Assembly: GCF_025398335.1 (NCBI RefSeq)
Contig: NZ_JAODOO010000011.1
Coordinates: 1 to 64,000 of the forward strand
Source: Clostridium sp. CX1
GTDB lineage: Bacteria > Bacillota > Clostridia > Clostridiales > Clostridiaceae
Reading direction: 5' to 3'
DNA length: 64,000 bases
The position numbers and the translations under genes were made by a program. Position 1 is the first letter of the stretch. The number at the start of each line of letters is the position of its first letter. A model generated the notes under the pieces. It saw nothing but the letters and a program-made list of their open reading frames with translations. It was not told the DNA's origin and ran no database searches. Positions 30,132 to 40,051 of this stretch are shown here, in pieces.

Positions 30132-31541
30132 TTAAATCCTCTTTAGTGTAAAAACAAATTTTACTCCCTGAGGTTCTTTATTTTCAATCCAAACATCCTC
30201 CCCAAGCTGAGTTAGTATACTTCTGACGATTGACAAACCAAGTCCTGTACTCAGCTTTGTTGTTCTTGACTTATCAGCCTTGTAAAATCTATCCCATATA
30301 TGCTTCAAATCTTCCTTAGAAATAGAGGGTCCATCATTGAATACAGATACAAGGGCCTTATCTCCCTTAGTTTTTGTACTAATTCTTACAGTTCCACCCT
30401 CTCCTACGTATTTTATGGCATTATCTATAAGATTCGTTACTACCTGCGTTATCCTATCCTTATCTGCCGCAACGTAAAGTTCATCATCCTGCATTAGTAC
30501 ATCTACTTTTAATCCTTTTTCTCTTATTTTGGTTTCAAACTTTATTACAGATAACCTAATGATCTCATTAATGTCTAACTCCTCTATTCTAAGTCTAAAC
30601 TGTCCAGCCTCTATAGCTGATAAGTCTAGTAAGTCATTTACTAATCTTGTAAGTCTTTGAATCTCTCCATAAGTAACAGAGAGATAATAATTCTCTTTTT
30701 CTTTAGGAATAACCCCATCTAATATTCCACCTATGAATCCCTTTATTGAAGTTATAGGAGATCTAATTTCATGAGATACATTGGATATAAATTCTCTTCT
30801 ATTTTTCTCAACTGCTTCTAGAGAATCTGCCATAGAATTAAAGGACCTAGCTAAAGTCCCGATTTCATCTTTAGACTCTATACTTACCCTTTTGTCCACT
30901 TCTCCTTTTGATATCTTATCAGCTACATAGTTAATCTGTTCTAGGGGCTTGATTATTATTCTTTGAGAAAGATAGTATATTACTACACAGGAAACTACAA
31001 TAGCCAGTATTGCTGACATCCATATTATTTCGTAAACTCTTTTCAAAGGTTCCCTTAATTCACTTATGGAAGTGTGCAGTAACATTGACCCTTTAAATAT
31101 CCCTTTTGAGAAGATAGGAATTTCAAAGGTGTGTACAGGTCCCTTGAAAATATTTTGGTAGACTTCTCTCTTTTCAACGGTATGTCCAAGCCTCAATTCC
31201 TCTAACTCTTTTGTTATTATTTGTGTTCCTATTAGAGTTTTATGTTCACTATCTGAAACTGCATATACATAGCCATAATTATCTACAAGCCATATATATG
31301 TAGATAAGTAGTTTCCTATATATGTTAAGGTCTCATTTATTTTGTCCGGCGAAACATTTCCCTGTAAATATTGCTCTGCAGCAGTACTGATAAACTGAGA
31401 TTCTGTTTCTAACTGACCCTTTCTTTGTTCAAAATAGTAACTTTCAAACCAATAGGATAAGAAGGCTGCTGTTATAATAAAGCTTACAGCAATTATCACT
31501 GCAAAAGTAGCTACTAGCTTTGAAAATAACCCTTTCTTCAT
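30132..31541 (-). CDS. sensor histidine kinase
   Basis: A 469-residue membrane kinase. Two transmembrane segments (about 9-30 and 171-191) flank an extracytoplasmic sensing domain of about 140 residues with a Cache-like look. HAMP (about 192-245), HisKA with phospho-acceptor H257 (NVSHEIRSP) and the ATPase domain with NLIDNAIKY, VFNDGP and GLGLSI follow. No PAS domain is visible, which argues against a true WalK. The ATG directly follows the stop of its response regulator, with the ribosome binding site inside that gene. The signal sensed is unknown. Confidence 0.92.
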   Translation of the reverse strand: MKKGLFSKLVATFAVIIAVSFIITAAFLSYWFESYYFEQRKGQLETESQFISTAAEQYLQGNVSPDKINETLTYIGNYLSTYIWLVDNYGYVYAVSDSEHKTLIGTQIITKELEELRLGHTVEKREVYQNIFKGPVHTFEIPIFSKGIFKGSMLLHTSISELREPLKRVYEIIWMSAILAIVVSCVVIYYLSQRIIIKPLEQINYVADKISKGEVDKRVSIESKDEIGTLARSFNSMADSLEAVEKNRREFISNVSHEIRSPITSIKGFIGGILDGVIPKEKENYYLSVTYGEIQRLTRLVNDLLDLSAIEAGQFRLRIEELDINEIIRLSVIKFETKIREKGLKVDVLMQDDELYVAADKDRITQVVTNLIDNAIKYVGEGGTVRISTKTKGDKALVSVFNDGPSISKEDLKHIWDRFYKADKSRTTKLSTGLGLSIVRSILTQLGEDVWIENKEPQGVKFVFTLKRI

Positions 31542-32228
31542 TTATTTCACCTCAAACTTATACCCAACTCCCCAAACCGTCTCTATTTGCCAATTAGGTC
31601 CTCCTTGAAGCTTTTCTCTAAGTCTTTTAACATGCACATCTACAGTTCTAGAGTCCCCCGGATAGTCATAACCCCAAACTTCACATAAAAGTTGCTCCCT
31701 TGTAAATACTCTGTTCTTATTACTAGATAAATAATATAGAAGTTCAAACTCTTTCGGAGGCATTTTTATCTCTTCATCTTTGTATACCACAGTATAAGAA
31801 TTGATATCAACTGTTAATTGTTCAAATTTTAATACTTCCTTATTTTCATTATCTACATTATACCTTCTTAAAACAGCCTTGATTCTAGCAAGCAATTCCT
31901 TAGGTTCAAAAGGCTTCACTATATAGTCATCTGCACCTAATTCAAGACCTAATACCTTATCAAAGGTCTCCCCTTTAGCTGTAAGCATAATAACAGGGGT
32001 TTCATAATCTTTTCTTATCCACTTAAGCACATCTATACCATCAACATGAGGTAGCATTATGTCTAATAAAACTAAATCCGGTTTATATTCTAAGAAGTCC
32101 TCTTGAGCTGCCTTGCCATCATTGCAAACTTTTGTATCGTATCCCGCACTTTCAACATACATTCTTATTACTTCACATATATTTTCATCATCATCTACTA
32201 TCAAAACTTTTCCTATTGATCCTTCCAT
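31542..32228 (-). CDS. OmpR-family response regulator
   Basis: A 228-residue regulator with an N-terminal receiver domain (about 5-120; acidic pocket D12-D13, phospho-acceptor D56 in LVLLDIMLP, K109 region TAKGE) and a C-terminal winged-helix DNA-binding domain (about 130-226, TREQLLCEVWGYDYPGDSRTVDVHVKRLREKL). It pairs with the kinase directly downstream. It resembles ResD/WalR-type regulators, but the target genes cannot be read from sequence; the adjacent htrA gene is the obvious candidate. Confidence 0.93.
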   Translation of the reverse strand: MEGSIGKVLIVDDDENICEVIRMYVESAGYDTKVCNDGKAAQEDFLEYKPDLVLLDIMLPHVDGIDVLKWIRKDYETPVIMLTAKGETFDKVLGLELGADDYIVKPFEPKELLARIKAVLRRYNVDNENKEVLKFEQLTVDINSYTVVYKDEEIKMPPKEFELLYYLSSNKNRVFTREQLLCEVWGYDYPGDSRTVDVHVKRLREKLQGGPNWQIETVWGVGYKFEVK

Positions 32229-32433
32229 TAACTACATCCCCTCTCTCTAAATTGAGTAGTTATTTGTTTTAATTATATCTACCTATATTAAATTTATCAT
32301 ATATAACATGTATAATAGTAGTATATCCTTAAAAAGTTACAAATAATTTACTATATTTTATTCTACTAACATAAAAAGTACTTATGCTTATTCTATTGTA
32401 TAGTATATTACCTTAATGTTTAACAGCATGATA

Positions 32434-32468
32434 AAAAGCATGTGGAATTTTTGTTCCACATGCTTTTC
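32434..32468 (-). terminator. terminator of glmU-prs
   Basis: A perfect 14-bp stem (AAAAGCATGTGGAA, 32434-32447 with 32454-32467) right after the prs stop with T-runs on both sides. Confidence 0.9.
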
Positions 32469-32474
32469 ATCATT

Positions 32475-33434
32475 CTATTCTTCAAATAACTTACTTACAG
32501 AAATATCTTCGTATATTCTCTTTATCGCTTCTGCAAATACAGGTGCTACTGATAAAGTTTTAAACTTATCTAATATCTTATCTTCTGGTAACTTAATAGT
32601 ATTTAGCATTACTAGCTCTTTTATAGCTGATTCATTAATTCTCTCGATTGCTGGACCAGATAATACAGCGTGTGTACAACAAGCATAAACTTCCTTCGCA
32701 CCCATCTTTACTAGGGCATTAGCTCCATTTGTTATAGTTCCAGCTGTGTCTATCATATCATCAATTAATATTACAGTTTTGTCTTGAATATCGCCTATAA
32801 CATTCATTATTTCTGATACATTTGCCTTTGGTCTTCTCTTATCGATAATAGCAATAGGTGCATGTAATTTATCTGCAAACTTTCTAGCTCTTGTTACACT
32901 TCCTAAGTCTGGTGAAACAACAACAATATCCTCTCTCTCTGCAAATCCTTTTTGTACAAAGTATTTTGCAAGTATAGGTGCACCTAATAAGTGGTCAAGA
33001 GGTATATTAAAATATCCTTGTATTTGTGCAGCATGTAAATCCATTGTTAGGACTCTATCTGCACCAGCTGCTGTTAGTATATCAGCAACAAGCTTTGCTG
33101 TAATTGGATCTCTTGCCTTTGCTTTTCTGTCTTGTCTTGCATATCCATAGTAAGGCATTACTGCTGTTATTCTTCCAGCAGATGCTCTTTTAAAGGCATC
33201 AATCATTATTAGTAATTCCATCAAGTTGTCATTTACAGGGTGATTAGTTGACTGAATTACGAATACATCTGTTCCTCTTACTGTTTCATTAATATTTACA
33301 GATATCTCACCGTCACTAAACGTGCATACATTTGCATCTCCTACGGATAATCCTAACATATCTGCAATATCCTTAGCTAAATCTGGGTGTGAATTACCTG
33401 CAAAAATTTTAATGTTTTTACCATGGGTTATCAT
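32475..33434 (-). CDS. prs: ribose-phosphate pyrophosphokinase
   Basis: Prs makes PRPP from ribose 5-phosphate and ATP for nucleotide, histidine and NAD synthesis. The 319-residue class I enzyme has [40 protein letters not shown] and the PRPP loop [14 protein letters not shown]. The ATG follows AGGAGG. It lies 20 bases after glmU, the standard pair. The ribose operon elsewhere in this window feeds its substrate. Confidence 0.96.
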   Translation of the reverse strand: MITHGKNIKIFAGNSHPDLAKDIADMLGLSVGDANVCTFSDGEISVNINETVRGTDVFVIQSTNHPVNDNLMELLIMIDAFKRASAGRITAVMPYYGYARQDRKAKARDPITAKLVADILTAAGADRVLTMDLHAAQIQGYFNIPLDHLLGAPILAKYFVQKGFAEREDIVVVSPDLGSVTRARKFADKLHAPIAIIDKRRPKANVSEIMNVIGDIQDKTVILIDDMIDTAGTITNGANALVKMGAKEVYACCTHAVLSGPAIERINESAIKELVMLNTIKLPEDKILDKFKTLSVAPVFAEAIKRIYEDISVSKLFEE

Positions 33435-33454
33435 TATGTAATCCTCCTAAAATT

Positions 33455-34825
33455 TTATTTCTTTAATCCTTTTTTTTCTACCCAACCTTCTTTGTTTACC
33501 TGTTTTGCTCTTGCAATGGCCAAGGCACCTTCTGGCACTTCTTCTAATATAGTTGAGCCTGCTGCAATGTATGTGTCATTATTAATCTTAACTGGAGCAA
33601 CTAAGTTTACATTACATCCTATAAATGCATTATCTCCAATTATAGTTTTATGCTTTTTCTTTCCATCATAGTTAACAACAACAGTACCACAACCGAAGTT
33701 GCATCCACTTCCAACCTCTGCATCTCCAATGTAAGTTAAATGAGAAACCTTAGTCTTATCTCCTATAACAGACTTTTTAATCTCAACAAAATCTCCAATT
33801 CTAGCAGATTTACCAATAACACTCTCTGGTCTTATGTAGGCAAACGGTCCTACTGAGGTGCCTTCTCCTACCTTACTCTGTAATATGACAGAGTTTTGAA
33901 TATTAACACCTTTTCCTATAAGACTATTCTCTATTCTGGAATTAGGATATATAGTACAACCCTCTTCGATAATGGTTTTTCCTGAGATCACATTTCCAGG
34001 ATAAATTATAGTATCGTTACCAATCTCAACATCTATATCAATATAGGTATTATCAGGGTCTATTAATGTAACTCCATTTTCCATATGTTTTAAATTTATT
34101 CTCTTTCTCATAACCTTTTCTGCATCTGCAAGTTGAGCTCTAGAGTTTACACCCATTGTTTCCTCAAAAGGTATTGGCAATGCTCCAATCTTCTCTCCGT
34201 CGCTCTTTAAAATTCCTATAACATCTGTCAAATAGTATTCTCCTTGAGCATTATTATTATCTAGTCTGTCTAGGCTTTTTAACAGATGTTCTATATCAAA
34301 ACAGTACATACCTGAATTTATTTCATTTATCTTAAGTTCCTGCTCTGTACAGTCTTTATGCTCAACGATCTTTACTACATCTTCATTATTTCCTCTTATT
34401 ACTCTTCCATATCCTGAAGGATTGTCTACTATAGAAGTCAATAAGGTAGCCTTATACATACCTTCTCTATGAAAAAGAGTAAGCTTTTCTATTGTTTCCT
34501 TTGTTATTAAAGGAGCATCTCCTGTAAAAATCGCTACCGTACCTTGTTTACCTGTTAGAAACTCCCTTGCACACATAACTGCATGCCCAGTTCCTAGCTG
34601 CTTATCCTGTAGAGCATAAAATACTCCATTTACCTCAGTAGCTTCCTTTACCTTATCTGCTCCTCTTCCAACAACTACATTTATGTCCTTTATTCCTGCA
34701 TTTTTAATAACATCTATTACTACGTTAACCATTTCTTTTCCACATACTTTGTGAAGTACCTTAGGCGTAGACGATTTCATCCTTTTTCCTTCACCAGCTG
34801 CTAATATTATAGCACAATTATACAT
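33455..34825 (-). CDS. glmU: bifunctional UDP-GlcNAc pyrophosphorylase / GlcN-1-P acetyltransferase
   Basis: GlmU makes UDP-GlcNAc, the entry compound of peptidoglycan synthesis. The 456 residues contain an N-terminal nucleotidyltransferase domain ([20 protein letters not shown], about 7-26) and a C-terminal left-handed beta-helix of hexapeptide repeats (about 255-440) with the acetyltransferase active site. The ATG follows AGAGGTG. It begins a two-gene operon with prs and has its own promoter. Confidence 0.96.
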   Translation of the reverse strand: MYNCAIILAAGEGKRMKSSTPKVLHKVCGKEMVNVVIDVIKNAGIKDINVVVGRGADKVKEATEVNGVFYALQDKQLGTGHAVMCAREFLTGKQGTVAIFTGDAPLITKETIEKLTLFHREGMYKATLLTSIVDNPSGYGRVIRGNNEDVVKIVEHKDCTEQELKINEINSGMYCFDIEHLLKSLDRLDNNNAQGEYYLTDVIGILKSDGEKIGALPIPFEETMGVNSRAQLADAEKVMRKRINLKHMENGVTLIDPDNTYIDIDVEIGNDTIIYPGNVISGKTIIEEGCTIYPNSRIENSLIGKGVNIQNSVILQSKVGEGTSVGPFAYIRPESVIGKSARIGDFVEIKKSVIGDKTKVSHLTYIGDAEVGSGCNFGCGTVVVNYDGKKKHKTIIGDNAFIGCNVNLVAPVKINNDTYIAAGSTILEEVPEGALAIARAKQVNKEGWVEKKGLKK

Positions 34826-34891
34826 TATAACACCTCTTTATGGTCATAAACTTACATTTTTCTATCTTATTTTATAAAAACATCCCTTAAT

Positions 34892-34920
34892 ATTATATTT
34901 TATATAAAAAGTATTTTCAA
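34892..34920 (-). promoter_or_regulatory. glmU-prs promoter
   Basis: TTGAAA (34915-34920), 17 bases and TATAAT (34892-34897) on the minus strand. Confidence 0.7.
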
Positions 34921-34984
34921 CCTTATAGTTAATTTTTATAAGGAATTTCATAAATTGATATATTTCACTGTTAATAATCTAAAA

Positions 34985-35021
34985 ATAATAAAAAGGAGTA
35001 ATTTTACTCCTTTTTATTATT
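34985..35021 (-). terminator. terminator of spoVG
   Basis: The stem AATAATAAAAAGGAGTAA / TTACTCCTTTTTATTATT overlaps the spoVG stop codon and continues into T-rich sequence. Confidence 0.8.
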
Positions 35022-35310
35022 CTTCTTCTACTCTGTCATCAGAAACAGTTTCTTCATTTTTTACTTTTTCATATTCTTCTAAAATTGCTTGTTGTATCTT
35101 TTCTCTTGTTTGAGTGTTGATTGGATGTGCAATGTCTTTAAATTCTCCGTCTGGAGTTTTTCTACTTGGCATTGCTATAAAAAGCCCATTTTGACCTTCT
35201 ATAACCTTTATATCGTGAACTACGAATTCATTATCAAAGGTTACTGAAACTATAGCTTTCATCTTGCCTTCTGCGGCAATCTTTCTAACTCTAACGTCTG
35301 TAATTTGCAT
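35017..35310 (-). CDS. spoVG: SpoVG regulatory protein
   Basis: A 97-residue small nucleic-acid-binding protein, here with the typical start [19 protein letters not shown] and the motif [16 protein letters not shown]. SpoVG affects septation during sporulation and, in other Firmicutes, many envelope and virulence genes. The ATG follows GGAGGTG. It has an almost perfect sigma-H promoter, as the Bacillus gene does, and lies between purR and glmU in the conserved order. Confidence 0.96.
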   Translation of the reverse strand: MQITDVRVRKIAAEGKMKAIVSVTFDNEFVVHDIKVIEGQNGLFIAMPSRKTPDGEFKDIAHPINTQTREKIQQAILEEYEKVKNEETVSDDRVEEE

Positions 35311-35343
35311 ATAAAATCCACCTCCAAGATGCTTATGTATATA

Positions 35344-35372
35344 ATATTCTCTAAATTTTATATTTTTCCTTC
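35344..35372 (-). promoter_or_regulatory. sigma-H promoter of spoVG
   Basis: On the minus strand GAAGGAAAA (35364-35372) and AGAGAATAT (35344-35352), separated by 11 bases, fit the sigma-H consensus RNAGGAWWW / RNNGAATWW at every defined position. It lies about 35 bases upstream of the spoVG start codon. Confidence 0.8.
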
Positions 35373-35411
35373 TTGCTTTTCAAAAAAACAATAAATTTTT
35401 TGAAAATTTTA

Positions 35412-36227
35412 TTATTTGAACATTTCTGAAGGAAATAATAGCGCTTCTCCCTTTTCGTCAATACCCTTGAAGTCTACAATTGACACATAGTCCTCAACTA
35501 ACTTTTTAGGAGTTTCTACATTATCTATCAGTACTCCAATTCCTAAAAGCTCACTTTCAAACTCCTTTAAAAGATCTATTATGCCCATAGCGGTTCCTCC
35601 CGCTTTCATGAAGTCATCTATGAATATGCACTTGCTTCCCTTATTCATAGCTTTTTTAGATAAAGACATAGTTTGAATCCTACCAGTAGAACCGGATACA
35701 TAATTTATACTTAGTGTAGAACCTTCTGTAACTTTTGTTTCTCTCCTAACCACTACGAGCTGTACACCTAACATCTTTGCTACTTCATAGGCTAACGGAA
35801 TCCCCTTTGTTTCAACAGTAACCACATAGTCTACATTTTTATCATTGAAGGCTGATGCTAATATTACCCCAGCTGTATGAATTATTTGAGGGTTAAACAT
35901 TATATCTGTCATGTATAGAAAATTCCCTGGTATTATTCTTTCTCTATTTTTCAAAATAATACATAGTCTTTCAGCAAATTCCTTAATTTTTTCTCCAGAT
36001 AATCCACATATATATTTTACTCCACCAGCGGCACCTGATATAGTTTCCACTCTCCCCATGGAAAGTTTCATCAAAATATCCTTGATTACAACTAAATCTT
36101 CGCTTATGGTAGATTTTGCAGCATTGAACATATCTGTAAAATTATTAAGATTTATCACCTTATTAGGATTTTCTATTAAAATCTTTGTTATAGTTGCCAC
36201 TCTTTGATTTCTACTAAATTTCTCCAT
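35412..36227 (-). CDS. purR: purine operon repressor PurR
   Basis: The 271 residues have an N-terminal winged-helix domain (about 1-72) and a C-terminal phosphoribosyltransferase-fold domain with the PRPP-binding motif CIFIDDFMKAGGT. In Bacillus, PurR represses purine genes and is relieved by PRPP. The ATG follows GGTGATG. It is divergent from murC, with about 220 bases between them. It is the last of the long leftward gene series. Confidence 0.94.
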   Translation of the reverse strand: MEKFSRNQRVATITKILIENPNKVINLNNFTDMFNAAKSTISEDLVVIKDILMKLSMGRVETISGAAGGVKYICGLSGEKIKEFAERLCIILKNRERIIPGNFLYMTDIMFNPQIIHTAGVILASAFNDKNVDYVVTVETKGIPLAYEVAKMLGVQLVVVRRETKVTEGSTLSINYVSGSTGRIQTMSLSKKAMNKGSKCIFIDDFMKAGGTAMGIIDLLKEFESELLGIGVLIDNVETPKKLVEDYVSIVDFKGIDEKGEALLFPSEMFK

Positions 36228-36453
36228 TACATCACCTATCTATATTAAATTTACGAATATTCTTTCTAAAACTATATGTTATTATTCATATTCTATGATA
36301 AAACCAATACATAATCAATACTTAATTATTAATAATTAGTAGATTACAAGATTAAGATACTAAAATAAAATTATGTAAATGTGTTTTTTTGATTCATTTT
36401 TGTATATAATTATTAAATGAGATAAATTTGATTAATACAGGGAGATGATTTTA

Positions 36454-37839
36454 TTGTCATTTGATTTTATAAAAGATAGAAACAAGAAAATCCACTTTAT
36501 AGGAATAGGTGGAATTAGTATGAGCGGATTAGCTGAAATTCTATTAGAACAAAACTTCAAAGTATCTGGCTCTGATATGAAAGCTTCTGCCATAACAGAT
36601 ACCTTAAAACAAAATGGCGCTCAAATTAATATAGGTCAATCAGGAGATAATATAACTGAAGATATCGACTTAGTAGTATATACTGCTGCAATATCCGAAG
36701 ATAACCCTGAGCTTTTAAGGGCAAAGGAATTAAATGTTCCAACTATAACAAGAGCAGAATTTTTAGGATATATAATGAAGGGTCACAAATATAATGTAGC
36801 GATTTCAGGGACCCATGGAAAAACTACTACTACTTCTATGGTGTCTCATATATGTTTGAATGCAGAACTAGATCCTACAATACTTGTTGGAGGACAATTA
36901 GATATTATAAATGGTAATGTACGTCCAGGTAATAGTGATTACTTTATAACTGAAGCTTGTGAGTATAAAGGCTCCTTCTTAAAGTTTTTCCCTTATATAG
37001 GTGTAATACTAAATATTGATGCAGACCATCTAGATTATTATAAGGATATAAATGATATTGAAAATGCCTTTGCAAACTTTTCTAAGCTTATCCCTACAAA
37101 TGGATACCTAATAGGTTATGCTGATGATATGAGAGTAAATAATATTGTATCTCATGCTAAATGCAACACACTAACCTATGGAATAGATGCTGGAGATATA
37201 AGAGCTAAAAATATAGTATTTAATGAAAATGGATGTGCTTATTTTGATGCATATAAGGAAAGTGAGAGAATTTTATCTGTGCAACTAAATGTTCCTGGTA
37301 AACATAATGTTCTAAATGCTTTAGCAAGTATATGCACTGCTCTTAGCTTAGATATTCCTAAAAACAACATTGTTAAGGGACTGGAAAGTTTTAATGGTAC
37401 CCACAGAAGATTTGAAATAAAAGGTACAAAAAATAATGTTACAGTTATAGATGATTATGCACATCACCCAACAGAAATAAAAGCTACATTAAGTGCAGCT
37501 AAAAACTATCCTCACAAAAAGATGTTTTGCGTGTTTCAACCTCACACATATTCAAGAACTCTAAATCTATTTGATGAGTTCGTTGAAGCTTTTGATGATG
37601 CAGACGAAGTTATTCTTGCAGATATATATGCTGCAAGAGAGAAAGATACTGGAGTAGTAAGTTCTAGTATGTTAGCAGACAAAATAAAACAAAGAGAAGT
37701 AAAATGCTGTAACTTTGATAACTTTGATGAAATCGTATCTCACTTACGTAAAAACGTAGAGGCTGGAGACATAGTCTTAACTGTAGGTGCAGGAGATGTC
37801 TATAAAATAGGTGAAATGTATCTAGACCAAGATAATTAA
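36454..37839 (+). CDS. murC: UDP-N-acetylmuramate:L-alanine ligase MurC
   Basis: MurC adds the first L-alanine to UDP-MurNAc. The 461 residues show [14 protein letters not shown] near the N-terminus, the ATP loop [13 protein letters not shown] (about 113-125), [10 protein letters not shown] and the C-terminal domain with [15 protein letters not shown] prefer the TTG start at 36454: the ATG at 36445 directly abuts GGGAG, whereas the TTG is nine bases downstream and gives the usual [10 protein letters not shown]. It begins the rightward half of the window and is followed by a small membrane protein gene. Confidence 0.94.
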   Translation: MSFDFIKDRNKKIHFIGIGGISMSGLAEILLEQNFKVSGSDMKASAITDTLKQNGAQINIGQSGDNITEDIDLVVYTAAISEDNPELLRAKELNVPTITRAEFLGYIMKGHKYNVAISGTHGKTTTTSMVSHICLNAELDPTILVGGQLDIINGNVRPGNSDYFITEACEYKGSFLKFFPYIGVILNIDADHLDYYKDINDIENAFANFSKLIPTNGYLIGYADDMRVNNIVSHAKCNTLTYGIDAGDIRAKNIVFNENGCAYFDAYKESERILSVQLNVPGKHNVLNALASICTALSLDIPKNNIVKGLESFNGTHRRFEIKGTKNNVTVIDDYAHHPTEIKATLSAAKNYPHKKMFCVFQPHTYSRTLNLFDEFVEAFDDADEVILADIYAAREKDTGVVSSSMLADKIKQREVKCCNFDNFDEIVSHLRKNVEAGDIVLTVGAGDVYKIGEMYLDQDN

Positions 37840-37911
37840 AAAATATAAATATGTGTAAAATCCTCCAACATGGCAATAATATAATTGATAACCTGTTGGA
37901 GGTGTTTTACT

Positions 37912-38226
37912 ATGAGAAACTTTTTAATATCTGCTGCTGTAGATATAGTTCTAATCTTAGTTTCATACTTTTTCTTTAGAAAAATAATAAGTGGTCCTAC
38001 AAGACACAGACTTTATGAGAAATTTTTTAGTTCTTTTGCTAAATTTATAATTTATGTCTTTCTAGTTACAATAGCTATAACTGGTCTTACTGCTCTTATA
38101 CTCTATAGAACCTGGTTTATAGCCTATATAAATATAATAGCCCCTGCATTAGTATCTATACTGGTAGGTTTTCTTATATCTACAGTGCCTACTAAAGGAG
38201 CCGGGGATGACAAGGCTAAAGAATAA
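37912..38226 (+). CDS. small membrane protein of unknown function
   Basis: A 104-residue protein with three predicted transmembrane segments (about 5-21, 43-63 and 68-92) and a charged C-terminal tail (GAGDDKAKE). The ATG at 37912 follows GGAGGTG at a good distance; the longer frame has no site. It begins 72 bases after murC and shares its terminator, so it is probably cotranscribed. I do not recognise a family. The polar loop SGPTRHRLYEK lies between the first two segments. Confidence 0.8.
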   Translation: MRNFLISAAVDIVLILVSYFFFRKIISGPTRHRLYEKFFSSFAKFIIYVFLVTIAITGLTALILYRTWFIAYINIIAPALVSILVGFLISTVPTKGAGDDKAKE

Positions 38227-38236
38227 TTTTATGTCT

Positions 38237-38282
38237 ATATAAAGCTGACACCTTAAGGTTTTATTGCTGTCAGCTTTATATA
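38237..38282 (+). terminator. terminator of murC operon
   Basis: The stem TATAAAGCTGACA/TGTCAGCTTTATA (38238-38250 with 38268-38280) lies just after the membrane protein gene. Confidence 0.7.
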
Positions 38283-38320
38283 TTATATTTTAAAATTTCA
38301 CACAAAAATATAATTAACAC

Positions 38321-38349
38321 TTGACTTATCCCATTATATTACATATAAT
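38321..38349 (+). promoter_or_regulatory. tRNA-Pro promoter
   Basis: TTGACT (38321-38326), 17 bases, TATAAT (38344-38349), about 10 bases before the tRNA. Confidence 0.8.
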
Positions 38350-38359
38350 TAAATTGTAA

Positions 38360-38435
38360 CGGGGTGTGGCGCAGATGGGAGCGCGCGTGGTTTGGGACCA
38401 TGAGGTCGCAGGTTCAATCCCTGTCACCCCGACCA
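38360..38435 (+). tRNA. tRNA-Pro (anticodon TGG)
   Basis: A 76-base cloverleaf with acceptor CGGGGTG/CACCCCG, anticodon loop TTTGGGA (TGG), T-arm AGGTTCAATCCCT region and an encoded CCA. It has its own promoter and terminator. Confidence 0.96.
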
Positions 38436-38463
38436 AAAGGACAAGATTATCTTGTCCTTTTTT
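38436..38463 (+). terminator. terminator of tRNA-Pro
   Basis: AAAAGGACAAGAT/ATCTTGTCCTTTT stem followed by TT, directly after the CCA end. Confidence 0.9.
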
Positions 38464-38601
38464 CATATAATTTTAACATAACCATATCCAAGATTATCCG
38501 AATTAAATTTTAATTTTAGGGCAACTTATATTTAACAGCGGTATAGTACAAAATACCATTTTACTCTAAATCTTCCGAGGAACGTTAAGAGGAGTGTTAA
38601 G

Positions 38602-39948
38602 ATGAAGGCAAAATATAGCGATTTGTTTAAGAGTATAGTAAATGCTTATTATGAAGGTAATTTTGAAGAAAAGGTAAAAGAAATTCTTTCACAGGAATCT
38701 GTGGATAAGGAATCTCTCAGTAGAGTTATATCCTCCCTTTGCGGAACAGGTATAACTTATAGTGACAACTTTGTAGAAGAACTGAAAGAAGCAATAAGCT
38801 CATATGAAACTAATCACAAAATAGTAAACAAAATCAAGCATTGTTCTATGGATTGTGTGGATGTAAATGGTGAGACCATGTGCCAAAAATCCTGTCCCTT
38901 TAATGCAATTTTTATAGATACTGAAAAGAATACAAGTGTAATTGATAATGACAAATGTACAGACTGCGGTTTTTGCGTAGAGGCATGCCCAACAGGGGGA
39001 ATATTGGATAGAGTAGAATTTATACCACTACTAGAACTGCTTAAAGGTGGTCACCCTGTAATAGCTGCAGTTGCTCCAGCCATTATTGGTCAATTTGGAG
39101 ATATGATTACTATTGATCAACTAAGAGCCGCTTTTAAAAAAATAGGCTTTACAGATATGATAGAAGTAGCATTTTTTGCAGATATGCTTACTTTAAAAGA
39201 AGCAGTAGAATTCGACCACTTTGTAAAGAAACGTGAAGACCTAATGATAACCTCCTGTTGCTGTCCTATGTGGGTAGGTATGCTTAAGAGAGTATATAAT
39301 GACTTAGTAAGATATGTTTCACCTTCTGTATCCCCAATGATTGCATCGGGAAGAGTAATGAAAGAGTTAAATCCCGACTGTAAAGTTGTATTTATTGGAC
39401 CTTGTGTTGCTAAAAAAGCAGAAGCTAAGGAAAAAGATCTTTTAGGCGATATAGATTTTGTTCTTACTTTTGCAGAGGTAAAAGATATATTTGAATCATT
39501 AAATATTAATCCTGCAGAGCTAGATGAAGATTCTTCTACAGAATATGCTTCAAGGGGTGGAAGGCTTTATGCTCGTACCGGTGGTGTATCTACCGCTGTA
39601 ACTGAAGCAGTAGAAAGACTATTTCCTGAAAAGTATCAACTTATAAGAACAGTTCAAGCAAATGGTGTAAAAGAATGTAGAGCAATACTTGAAAAAGCTA
39701 AAAATGGAGATATAGATGCTAATTTTATTGAAGGAATGGGCTGTATAGGCGGCTGTGTTGGTGGTCCTAAAGCTATTTTACCTCGTGAAAAAGGTAAAGA
39801 GCATGTAGATCACTTAGCCGATAACTCCTCTATTAAGGTATCTGTAGATAGCGACTGTATGAATAAAATTCTAAGTGATATAGGAATTGAATCTATAGAA
39901 GACTTCAAAGATGAAAAAAAGATAGAAATATTTGAAAGAAAATTTTAG
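38602..39948 (+). CDS. divergent [FeFe]-hydrogenase-like iron-sulfur protein
   Basis: The 448-residue protein has two ferredoxin-type cysteine clusters (C81, C85, C94, C98 and C119, C122, C125, C129) before an [FeFe]-hydrogenase catalytic domain. Its three H-cluster motifs are variant: L1 TSCCCPMW (C219-C221) instead of TSCCPxW, L2 IGPCVAKKAEA (C268), and L3 EGMGCIGGCVGGP (C381, C385) instead of MACPGGC. All cysteines that could ligate the cluster are present. This resembles the uncharacterised group of putative sensory or low-activity clostridial hydrogenases often called group D; activity is unproven. It is monocistronic with its own terminator, and the ATG follows AGAGGAG. Confidence 0.85.
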   Translation: MKAKYSDLFKSIVNAYYEGNFEEKVKEILSQESVDKESLSRVISSLCGTGITYSDNFVEELKEAISSYETNHKIVNKIKHCSMDCVDVNGETMCQKSCPFNAIFIDTEKNTSVIDNDKCTDCGFCVEACPTGGILDRVEFIPLLELLKGGHPVIAAVAPAIIGQFGDMITIDQLRAAFKKIGFTDMIEVAFFADMLTLKEAVEFDHFVKKREDLMITSCCCPMWVGMLKRVYNDLVRYVSPSVSPMIASGRVMKELNPDCKVVFIGPCVAKKAEAKEKDLLGDIDFVLTFAEVKDIFESLNINPAELDEDSSTEYASRGGRLYARTGGVSTAVTEAVERLFPEKYQLIRTVQANGVKECRAILEKAKNGDIDANFIEGMGCIGGCVGGPKAILPREKGKEHVDHLADNSSIKVSVDSDCMNKILSDIGIESIEDFKDEKKIEIFERKF

Positions 39949-39978
39949 TATTAGTAATACATACCAATACTTATATAG

Positions 39979-40013
39979 ACAGCACCTAATTTAAAATGAG
40001 GTGCTGTTTTATT
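39979..40013 (+). terminator. terminator of the hydrogenase-like gene
   Basis: ACAGCACCT/AGGTGCTGT stem (39979-39987 with 39999-40007) followed by TTTATTTG. Confidence 0.85.
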
Positions 40014-40051
40014 TGTTTCTTTAATGTTATACTAGAAAATGGGGTGATATA

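Noticed and set aside
30132-32228. WalKR assignment of the two-component system
   Set aside because: The kinase lacks the cytoplasmic PAS domain of WalK, and the WalJ-like gene is 30 kb away; kept as an unnamed system.
36248-36300. PurBox-like CGAATATT near purR
   Set aside because: A single match is present, but its inverted partner is 25 bases away rather than the expected 16 to 17, so I do not call a PurR site.
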